A DNA stretch of 64,000 bases. Origin: Setomelanomma holmii (taxonomy: Eukaryota > Ascomycota > Dothideomycetes > Pleosporales > Phaeosphaeriaceae). The stretch covers positions 1-64,000 of the forward strand of contig ML978159.1 in assembly GCA_010015745.1 (NCBI GenBank), read 5' to 3'. The position numbers were made by a program, and so were the translations under genes. Below, piece by piece: positions 21,305 to 31,554 of the stretch (position 1 is its first letter; each line of letters starts with the position of its first letter). The notes under the pieces are model-generated. The model was not told the origin of the DNA, searched no databases, and saw only the letters and a program-made list of their open reading frames with translations.

Positions 21305-24243
21305 CACTGAAGGTTGCAGTGACCCAGGAATGTGGATGGAGGAGGTCAAGGGCCGATGCTGCGTCCCCACAGCTCGGATCTGAAACGATCTGACTTGGAC
21401 CCCGGCAAGTGACTAAGGAATGCACTTGCAGGCTCGAAGGATGATTGCAGCACGAGACGGTCTGTGTCCCTATAAGGGTCCTGGCAGACGATTGCTATCT
21501 GGTGCGCACAAGGACACTCGAGCAAGCTAGAGCCCTCGCTTGTACTGATCAGCTCTTACTAGCAAGCCTCCTGTGATCTGGAGAGCAGGCTGGTGTTCGT
21601 CTGTATAAAACGTTAGCCCCAGGTCTTCATGCAAAGGGAGCTCTATGCGAAGGTTGCTCACCGGGCTCGGGCTGACTACAACCGGCGCTGCTAGTGCTGC
21701 TTCCACTACTCCCTGCGGTGTGTAGGCGTAGACACAGTAGGCTCTAAAGGGCTGGTTCCTTATGGGAGCAAAAGGGAGAGAGGGGTTGCAGAGGCCCTAT
21801 CTTGGGGACTCTAGATGTGGTGGGCGCTCGTGGCTGGCGCTTCGGATCGAGCCTTGAGTGAAGTATGTCAGCGCGTCGTCCCAGAAGCGAAGTGTTGAGC
21901 AGTGTGGAGGTTGGTTGCATGTGTGTGGCGTACAGGCAGGTAACCTGCGAGGCGAGCGACAGCGGACGGCAGCCGTGCGGTAGCCCGACGCTGTGGAGAC
22001 GGTGGGACAGCTGACCAAACTAGCGAGACAGTCGCACAGTACCGCAACGTCTGTTCGGGATATGCTTTGCGGCGCAGGCTGGAGCGTTGGTGGTGGAGGA
22101 GAAGCAGGAAGGCGCGGACGACCGTTGACTCACCTGGCGGCTGGGGAAAGCGCAATCGCAGTCACACGGCGCGGAAGTACTGGCTTCGAGAACTGAGGCG
22201 GGATTTTGCGAGTCAGCTGTGTGCTGTGTCCAAGGAAAGCAAACTATGTCGTCTCGTCTCGTCTTCGTTGAGGGGCTTCTACGGGGCGGCGTTCGGTGGC
22301 ACACGTTTGTTTCTTTCACTCGGCACCAGCGTGGGCGAGAGACGCTCGGCAGGGGAGGCGGCGCGGGGCGTCGTCGGGAGTGCAATGGGCTAGAGGGTGC
22401 GCGGTGGTGAGGGTCCTGTGCGACGGGTGGGTAAAATAGTGGTGGTGGATGTGGGATGTCGAGCAGATCAGCGGGATATGGCGGGGAGGGCAAGGGTGTG
22501 TGAGAGGGCCCTGGTCCAGCGTCTGGATAGCGGGGTGCGCCGAACAGCAGTCAATGCGCGGCGAGGGCAGCGCACAGCAAGATGCTCTGCTACGAAGATA
22601 CAGCGGCGTCGCTCAGGAGAAACGTAGCAGTCTCGCAGCTGAAGCGAGTAGAGGGCCCCTTCGCGGAAGGCGGTCAGTGAGGATGTGTCGCTAGTCAAAG
22701 CGCCAAGAGGCGAATCGCGGCGGCGAATCAGGTTGTTTGATACCGTTGCAGCTATGAAGCTCAGCTGGGGGCGCGCGAGCCGAGCACGAAACGGCAACCG
22801 GAAAACAGAGGGGTCGATGGCGTGCAGCAGCGTTGGGAGTGCGCGGTGACGGCGGCAGCGCTGTGAGACTGCTGCTGTGACGTATGGCGGGAGTACAGGG
22901 TGAAGGAAGCCCGGGCCGTCGTGGTCCGCAGGATAGAGTACTGGACGCAGTGTCGAGTGAGGGCGAGTACTTGTCCACAACAGCACGCAGACGTATGAAC
23001 ATGCACGATGCACGGGCGAGCGAGAGGATATGATTCTACTGGACGGCGGCGCGGCAGGGCAGCACAATATATATACTCTGCCTCTGCTGCGCGGCTCCCA
23101 GTTATCTCACTCGCCTCGCTTGCTCAGTGTGGCTCTGCGCGTCCCATCGATTACACGTCCGCAGGCCTCCATAATGCCCTCCCACCCTGGTCCTGCGGCC
23201 GTCTTCCGAGCAGGGCGGCCTGAGATGGTCACCCTCTTGGAGTGTCTCAGCTTCCCAGGAGCAGCAGCTGGGAGAGGGCGCGCAATGTGACTCACTAGCA
23301 GCAAACCGCCGCGCTCAATAATCAGAATTCAGCGTCATGATATCAGGTCCCAGGCATCCTTGGGCTCGCGCGCGTGTGGGTGGTGCGCAGCCCTGGAGGA
23401 ATGGTCCTGTTCGGTTCGAGTGAGTGAGCATCAGGCTGGCCATCCTGGTCGTGTTTGCGGCGGGAGGCGATCGCGCGCTAGGGCCACCGAAACGACCGAG
23501 GCGTGGTGCGAAGCTCCCATACTGAGTACTGACTGCCATGGTACGCTAGCCCGCGACGACACCCACTCCCACTTCCACACCCACACCCCCCAGCACGCTC
23601 TTCTCGTACGGCCAGCCCAGCCCAGCGCCGGCACTGAATTGTGTAGTAGAGCATTTTGCTGCCTCGCTGCCCGTAGCCAATCAACTCCGCCACGGGCCCC
23701 TTCCCCGACCGCGAGCTGCTCCTTCCAGGTCGACGCCTGCCTGCACCCTCTGCACCTCCACGTCCGCGTCACAAGCCTCGCGCACCAGTCGCGCTGTCTG
23801 AGACGCTGTCTGACATCTGTCATTGGGCCTCTTCCTCGTCCGCTACAGGAAGATCATCTGCACGAAATCTTCCGTCCGTTCTCGCAGCAGCCCAGCCTTC
23901 CACTGCGCTCGACAAACCGCCGCGGGAGTCCGTCCTGTACTCACACGGCGCGCAAGCCACACACGCTGCCCGGGATCAGCCTGACAGGCAGGCGCGACCG
24001 GCAAGGATCGAGCCTTTGCGGCAGCTACTCCTACTGCTACCTAGCGATACCAAGGCCCGCATATCTCGGCGTCGCCTGCTGCGGCTTCTCCAAAGCTTCT
24101 CTCTGGTCCTCATTGCAGCCCAGACCCGCTCCGACTGACTCTCTCCACCCTATTTCCCCCGCCGCACACAGCCTTTATCAACAAACCAAGCGGCACTTGC
24201 ACCTCGTGGCCTCTTCAACTGCTCTGGCGATCAAGGACCAGAT
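21305..24243. promoter_or_regulatory. 2.9-kb divergent upstream region of the bHLH gene and SFT2
   Basis: Both flanking genes are transcribed away from this region. It is G+C-rich, with CT-rich and CA-rich tracts in the last 700 bases before SFT2 (for example the C-rich stretch at 23570-23600), consistent with a long pyrimidine-rich 5' leader. A 304-codon plus-strand frame (23360-24274) overlaps the SFT2 start in a different frame. It has Ser/Pro/Arg/His composition and no motif, so I do not call it a gene. No repeats recognised. Confidence 0.45.
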
Positions 24244-25905
24244 ATGGCTTCAGCCTCGTTCCGCGACTCGATGAACTCGCTGGGGTGGAGCAGGAGAGAA
24301 CCTGAACCCGTGAACACTTCGTCGCCCTCATTGCTGGGCAGGCTGCAGAACCTGAATCCCTTTGGCGAGGGTGGCTATGTCAGACTTCCAATAACAGAGA
24401 CGAATCCCGGGGCTCCTCTCCCGGCGCCGACACGAAGAGAGGAAGAGGAAGGGTGGTTTGCGCGTAAGTCTGCGTCTCCTTTACTGTGGCAAAGCATTCG
24501 CACCCTCTTTGCGCATCCTGAAGCCCTCCGCGGCCCCGGTGCTCGATGCTGTAGATCGAGATCTTCCTTTAGTATTACCACCATATGAGTGCAGCCGTGA
24601 GTGCCGTTTGGGCCCCGTGATCAGATTAGAGGACCCTGCATTACGGCTGGTGTCACTTCCAATCCTTCATGGAGTTTCACGATATGGCAAACTTCCGAAC
24701 AGGATCTGCTGTTTCGTGAGGCTCAAGAGCTCTGAAACCTGAGGAAGTCATCTGGTCCTGAACTTGCGCCGGCTGCACACATGGTAGATGTGACTCAAGG
24801 GAGTTCCTGCGCAAACTTAGTCCGCCCGCAGGACTCCAGCACCTCTGGAGACATCAGCCATGTTGATTTTCGCTGACCAATACTGCAGTAAGTCGGTGGG
24901 ACCGGTTATTGGTCTTTGGTGGGCTGCTGCTTGCTGCTTTGGCGATGTTTGCTACCTGCATTGGACTGATGTTCACCCCCATATTCCTCGTGAAACCCCG
25001 CAAGTTTGCCATCTTGTAAGTTCTTCAGCTCCTTCTTTCATCCAGTCAGAGGCCGCCTGCGGAGAGCCTCCTCGCCAGATATGTCAGGCAGATAGGCAGT
25101 GCATGCTGCATTGGTCCTCCGGCACGGCTATGCGAACTCATGCAACTCTCCAGGATCTCTGCATGTCTCCACTCGTCCACTGAGCGAGCGGTGAGCATCA
25201 GCTGCAACGAATGGAGACGGCGTGCCACTTGATCTCTCTAGCCACCGATGGCTCGGCATTGGGCCCTCTCCAGCGATCATGCGGGCCCAAGGTTCGGCGC
25301 GTTGCAGGGTGCAGAAGGCCCTTTCCTAATCTGACTACGCTCTGCCCAGCCTCACATCCAATGCCTGAAGGACACTAGCGCTAACAAGATGATGCTCAAT
25401 CCAGATGGTCTATGGGAAGTGTCCTGTTTCTAGGTGCTTGGGGCGTCCTGATGGGCCCCATTCAATACTGTAGGCCAGCCTCGCTCTTAGACAGACACAC
25501 CTTCTGAGGTCTTACGTCGCTGACAAAACATGTAGTCCAGCATTTGACTTCTGGTCCGAGGCTTCCGTTCACGGCAGCTTACTTTGGAAGCATTGCTCTG
25601 ACCCTCTACTTCTCACTCGGGGTAAGTCGACGCCCGCTACCCCAGTCCTCGCAGGCATCAGGCCTGCTTATCCCACCCGAACCCTGGTCGCACTTTCCCC
25701 CACGCACACCTTATCGATAGCTCACGTTCACTGACATTGTCCGCGTGACCAGCTGCACATCACCATTCTCACTTTCGTCGCAGCCATTGCGCAGCTAGTC
25801 TGTCTTCTATGGTACATCGTCTCATACTTCCCTATGGGCTCAACCGGCCTGCGCTTTGCAGCTCGCTTTGGCGGTGGGCGTGTGGCAGCTTGGATGAACG
25901 ATTGA
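24244..25905 (+). CDS. sft2: SFT2-family Golgi vesicle transport protein
   Basis: Five exons: 24244-24463, 24889-25015, 25405-25469, 25536-25621 and 25753-25905, joined in phase to 216 residues. Sft2/Got1-type tetraspan membrane proteins act in fusion of endosome-derived vesicles with the Golgi. A cytosolic N-terminus (LGRLQNLNPFGEGGYVRLP) precedes LSRWDRLLVFGGLLLA, which starts the first of four hydrophobic segments. FTPIFLVKPRKFAIL and WSMGSVLFLGAWGVLMGP follow, then the conserved RLPFTAAYFGSIALTLYFSLG and a last helix ending YIVSYFPMGSTGLRF. This order is the family signature. Introns 1 and 2 (425 and 389 nt) are unusually long for this window. Confidence 0.92.
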
Positions 25906-28900
25906 GTCAGGTAGCGAGACACCACTGATCAGCGACACCGCGAGCATTGCGACAGGCAGGCGCGACGCGTGTCAACACAAACGATAGATACAAAGGAGAT
26001 CATCTTTACACTACACTCGAAGCAAACACTCTTTCGACCAGGCTTTTGGGACAGGCTCACGCTGAACGTCACGATGCATTGTCACGCCCCCCTTTCTCTT
26101 ATATGCTCTTTGCTCTTGTTTCCTGATTGATCGGCCGCTAGATCCACAAGCACGCACCGGCAGAAGATGTGCCACACCAGCGCCACCTTGCATTTGACGT
26201 CGGAGTCGGTCTTCCCTTTTCTCGTCTAGCGCGCTGCTTCTCCCAACTTCCTCACACTCTATCTCCGGCGTTCTAGACTAGCAAGCAAACAGGATTGTGC
26301 TATCTGCGGCGAATTCGGCCGAGACACGAAGGAGTCATGACAGACGCTAACCATCTAGTCTTGATGGCATTTTGCAAACTCCCATGGCGCTTATGATGGC
26401 TGGGAACAGAGAATGGTCCACGGGCATTACATCTTCGTGTTTTACTCTCAGCTTGGCGTTTTCATTTCCCACACTCCGACAAGCCACATGGTGATCGATA
26501 CCACATTCTAGCCTCGTGGCTGCTCGGACTCAGCTCATTCCACTGGTTTGCCATTTAGATTTGTCCAATTCGCATCGCAGTGGTTTGAGTGAAGCCGCCA
26601 ACCACCGATCAGCGCAGGGCACAACGCTCGAAAGCAGGGTCGAAGATCAAGGCAGGGTCCCGCCGACGCCGTCGAGAATGGTCTACAGGCCAGCTTCTCG
26701 CAGCCTAGTGTTTGACGATAGTGTCGAGCTAGCATCTTGAGAGACGGGCATCTCGTTTTTACTCGTCGCAAAGCGCGCCGAACGATTAAACGACCGAAGA
26801 ATACTATCGAGTTCCGATTTCACGATAATGGTCGGCTGGTACGAGTAAACGGTGTGGAGGGCGCCGAAAAGCAATGACCCCATGATCTACCACACCCTGT
26901 GCCCAGCTTGCGGTGATAATCGAAGTTGGTGGTGGTGTTGTGCAGGGATGTGCGATTACGCATTTCCCCGCACTCTCGCGAATGGCAGCGCTTAGGCACG
27001 CCACAACGTGTGCGGAATGGTGTGTAGGCGCATGCAAAATCTAGATGCTACTCATGCACGATTCTATGGTACACGAGGCGGCCAAGTAGTCAGAGCAAGG
27101 GTGGAGCCTCTGCTTGGTCGACAGCCGCGACACCTTCTTTGCATGGACGAATTTATTGGGCGGAAAGCGCGCCCCAAGCTTCGGGCTTTGAGTAACTATG
27201 GACTATGGGAGTTGCCTGGAGTGAAATGCATCTCGGTGACGACATAGATTATGCTGCGATAGGATGAACAGAAGGGCATTGTACGGGTGGGAAACGGCGG
27301 GCAAACATTCCGGTGTCCATGGTATAGAACTTGCTTCGCGCATTCGCGGCATTCGCGGCATTCGCATCCGAACTCGACTCTTGCTTTGTGCGAACTCATG
27401 CGAACCGAAGCAGGCCGGAGTTGCGAACCGTCGACATGTACGCGTCGTCCTCGCGTCTAACGAGGCTAGATGTCTCTCAGCAATACAATATCACTTTGAT
27501 CATCGGAAGTGCCCAGACCGTCCAGAATCCTTCGCCTCGCACATCGGTCGAAATATTCAGGATTCGTGTTGCTTTGCTCAGTAAGAAGGCTAAGACTGTA
27601 AATCAATACTCGCGTATACTATGAATAGCATCGCATCGGAACACATTTGAACATCGGTGCATGATGAGTACATATCCAATATCTGAACAATTAATCGCCT
27701 CTGCGCATCGCGTATAGTGAGCTTACCTGCCCTATGCACCGGGATCGTGCAGCCAACATCCGTTACTCAAGATCTCATGCATCTGCGTCACCCTTCGTAT
27801 CCGTGCGTGAAAAGTTCTGGTATGTTATGCGAGATCGAAGGAGATGTGTGTAAGGTGAAATCGTTAGGCGGTCATGTTCGCACATAGGCGAGGGCCGAGG
27901 TGAATCTAAGCAGGTATCACGCCGGTGAGATGACGTGAGATTTATTTGTATCGACAAGCGTACCGTAGGGCTGAGGAAGATCAAGGTGGCGTTGGACCAG
28001 CTGAGTCAGGTGTGGTCATGTTCGTTGATTGACTTGCGGATGCAATACGCAGATGGGTGCTCGATCGGTGAAGGTTGGTGATGAATTGGGTAGAGGCAAC
28101 CGAGGTTGTTAGGATGTTGCGAACTACACTTGGGTGCATAGACGAGAGGGGTTCAGAGGCAACGAGCTCGTTCCGGCGACATGACCACGCCGATTTGATG
28201 TGTGCACGGCCTCGTTCAGGCGCTGGGAGAGTGTCTGAATGATGGGAGATATCTGGCGGTCTTGTCTAATGCCTACAGCAGATGCCTGATCGTTTCGCGG
28301 GAGAACGTATTAACCTAAGTGATGATGGAGAGGCCCACGGTAGGAGTGAAGGTGCCCGAGGAGCTTTGGACCTACCTAGCTCCTCACATCACACCTCGAG
28401 TACCATCACCGTGGACTCTGCCAGCTGACTACTCACTTACAAAGACCACCGTCCACCAAGGTTGCTAGTCGGTCCGTCCGATGTACCGCAGGTGGTGAGC
28501 GAATAGGCATCGCTGAAACTCCGCTCTTTCCCGCTGGTGACAGCTCCGTAGAGCTACCCCACCTCCTAAGCTGTTCGGCAGTTGCAATGCTCGATCCTCC
28601 TCACCCTCTGACGGGCGATCCTCGAAGCTTGACATCCAGGGCTTGAATCGGTCTCGTCTTCGATTGGTCAACTTCAGCCTGATCGAAAGCATGGAGCATC
28701 GAATGCGGCAAAAAGTGTACGTGTAAGTCGAATGTGCGAGGATGTGGGGTAGGGAAGTGTGGGGTCGTTGGAGATGATGCATCGCAGCACTGGACGTTCT
28801 GATCTTCTTCCACCATCTTTGCTAGCAATCTGCTTTACTTCTTCTATCGTGGCTTTCGAAGCAACAGCCGTACGTTCAGAAGCAGCCTGAACCGTATTGC

Positions 28901-28923
28901 GGCGTACACACAAAGTAGCCATC
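25906..28923. other. 3-kb intergenic region upstream of homogentisate dioxygenase
   Basis: No recognisable protein frame; the longest open frames are about 105 codons and show no motif. A short run of CGCATTCGCGG-like repeats sits near 27345-27368. The part nearest 28923 must hold the promoter of the dioxygenase gene, and the first few hundred bases the SFT2 3' UTR. Nothing else seen. Confidence 0.4.
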
Positions 28924-30931
28924 ATGCCTACACAACTCTCCAATCCGAGAGAGTACCAGGACATCTTTCATTGGGCTGAGACCCAGAAGGATGGATCAAT
29001 CCCATCATTTGGCACAAGGAAGAATGATCCATATGATGTGAGCGTACACCGCTGAGACGTGGTGACATTTGCTGACGACCGCCTTTTACAGTATCAACCG
29101 GGCTTTGGGAACAGCTTCGAGTCCGAAGCAGTGCCAGGTAGCCAACGTGATTGTTGCGTTCAACGCAATCGTGCTGACTTATAACCTAAGGTACCATACC
29201 AAAGGGGCAGAATAGCCCGAGGAGCGTCAGATTTGGGCTCTATGCAGAACAGATGACTGCGACCGCATTTGTTGCACCAAGACATCTGAACAAAAAGGTG
29301 GGCAACAAGCATTAAGCAGGAGGGCTTGATACTGACCTTACGGGTAGGCCTGGCTATACAGGGCGAGACCGGCGGTTGCTCATCAGGGATTCGTAAGTAC
29401 ATTTTTGAAAAGCCAATACTTCCATGGCAGTACTTCATTCAAAACGTCAATGTAACTGTGGGCCTGTGGTTTCCTCGACAGTACGACAGGTGTCGAGTCC
29501 CCGTTAATGTGGTCTGGCTCGTAGTTGGACGGCACAAATGATGGGTCAAGATACTGTAAGCTGACATATATGTTTAGACTGACCTTCCGGATAACGAAGA
29601 CACCGAATCGAACTTCCTTCCCTCCAACAAGCGCGTGCATCTCTCACCCACACAATTGGCTTGGCTACCATTCGACATACCCAACGATGGCGGGATTGAT
29701 TTCATCTCCGGCCTCAAGAGTATCGCAGGCTCTGGAGATCCAACTTTACGTGAAGGCCTGGCAGTGCACACCTTCCTCGCAAACACTAGCATGAAACGGA
29801 AAGCTGTGGTGAATTCGGATGGTGACTTTCTGATCGTACCTCAGGAGGGCGCTCTAGATATACAGACAGAGTTCGGTATGCTTTATGTGCAACCAGGTGA
29901 AATCTGCATCATTCAGAGAGGGCAACGATTCAAGGTCATGGTGGAGGGCCTAACCAGAGGCTATATTCTCGGTACGATCTTCGTGACCAATGGCTACCAT
30001 GTTCTGACAAGATACAGAGATCTGGGGCTCAAATTTCCAACTGCCTGAACTAGGTCCTTTGGGAGCAAATGGCCTTGCTAACGCGCGCGACTTCTTACAC
30101 CCAATCGCAAAGTATGAAATTGAGCAAGAAGCCTGGGAGATTGTGTACAAGCTCGGTGGAAAGTTCTTCAGCTGCTCACAACAGCATTCACCATTCGACG
30201 TCGTTGCGTGGCATGGCAACTATGTGCCGTACAAATACGACCTTACGAAGTTCGTGAACGTGGGCTCCATCTCGGTGGACCACATCGATCCATCTATCTT
30301 CTGCGTCTTGACAGCACCGTCTCGCGACCCAGCCGCTCCACTTGCGGACTTCTTGATCTTTAGTCCTCGATGGGATGTCGCGTCTCACAGTAGGTCGATC
30401 CAACGTATATTGCGAGCGTTACTGACTATCCTGCCAGCCTACCGCCCGCCCTACTATCATCGCAATGCAGCGTCGGAGCTGATGGGTTTGATCTACGGCG
30501 AGTATGCGGGTCGCTCAGATGAGTTCCAACCAGGTGGCATCAGCTACGAGTGTGGGTTTGTACCACATGGTGTTGCCTACGAAGAAGTGAGTGTCTAATG
30601 TATCGTTCTTGTCTGCTGAGATTCTGACGGTCGTCCAGTTCAAAGCTGCTAGCGCGCAGTCACCCCCTGAGATGCAGATCTCAAAGGGCGCAGTCGCTTT
30701 CATGATGGAGAGCTCGAGAATGTTCACCATTGCCGACTGGGCATGGAACAGCAAGAAAAAGCACGAGCATGACCCGAAGATGTGGTAAGTACACTTTCGA
30801 CTCTGGATAGGACGAGCTGCGGGCTAAAAGCAATTAGGGACGACCTCGTAGACAACTTTTCGAGCCACAAAGACGAAGTGGAAAAGATTTTGGCAGAGGG
30901 CGTGAAGAAAGTCAACCTCAATGGACGTTGA
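28924..30931 (+). CDS. hmgA: Homogentisate 1,2-dioxygenase
   Basis: Nine exons: 28924-29037, 29092-29137, 29191-29297, 29348-29392, 29578-29971, 30018-30389, 30438-30586, 30639-30784 and 30838-30931. They join to 488 residues. The enzyme opens the ring of homogentisate to maleylacetoacetate in phenylalanine/tyrosine breakdown, using Fe(II) and O2. Iron ligands match the human enzyme: His in PPYYHRN, Glu in the following SELMG, His in VPHGVAYE. Other hallmarks are YQPGFGNSFESEA, GDPTLREGL, NSDGDFLIVPQ and GPLGANGLANARDFLHP. Loss of the enzyme causes pyomelanin build-up, relevant in melanised fungi. The usual pathway partners (fumarylacetoacetase, maleylacetoacetate isomerase) are not next to it. 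Intron 4 is 185 nt, the others 46-54. Confidence 0.96.
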
Positions 30932-31554
30932 GCTGTGTTTGTGCTATGCACGGAACGACTACGATGTAATAGATCGAAGACAATCCAGATTTGACGACAG
31001 CAGATTATGTACACCATGGACAGATTATCCAATCGCACAAACAACCCAATCGCAGGTTTTCAGGTGAAGAATGCTCAGATAGTCAACTCTTGCACAATAT
31101 TGAGGGTCCAGAATGTTGGTATCTAAGGTGATGGAGACAATGATGGCAGACATATCTGATGCATGAAAACTGCCCCGCGACTGCGCCACAACACTTCAGC
31201 CACCAAGTCATCTCATATTCGACACCCAACCCAACGCGCAATGACTCCCAATTGACTGCAGCGCTCTTGCGCCCTTTGATTGTTTCCTGCTGTGGGCTGA
31301 GCTGCAGCAAAGGTGCGCCCTCTTGCCTGTTTGAGTCATTGTCACTGCACCGTCAGCCTTTCGTGCCCGTGATCGTTGTTGCCTTGCTGTGCATGGCCGC
31401 TTCTTTAAAATACATGTCCCCACTCCTTCACCATTGCAATCCTCCACGCGCACCCAGTTGCTCACCTTTACTGTTCCTGCAGATACCCCAAATACTCAAT
31501 TCCTCCTTACGGTCACGACACTCTGTTCCTGCGCGTCCCACACCCACCGCGACC
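30932..31554. promoter_or_regulatory. Dioxygenase 3' UTR and tRNA ligase promoter/leader
   Basis: About 620 bases between two genes on the same strand. The last 150 bases before 31555 are rich in C, T and CA steps, like a fungal 5' leader. The ligase frame stays open upstream to 31159 without any conserved sequence. Confidence 0.4.

Noticed and set aside
22020..23067. Large minus-strand frames of 157 and 199 codons in the G+C-rich upstream region
   Set aside because: High G+C makes stop codons rare; residues are biased to Arg, Pro and Ser with no motif. Probably leader or promoter of the bHLH gene.
31159..31554. 132-codon N-terminal extension of tRNA ligase
   Set aside because: In frame but Cys/Ser/Pro-rich with no conservation expected; the Trl1 domain starts right after the ATG at 31555.
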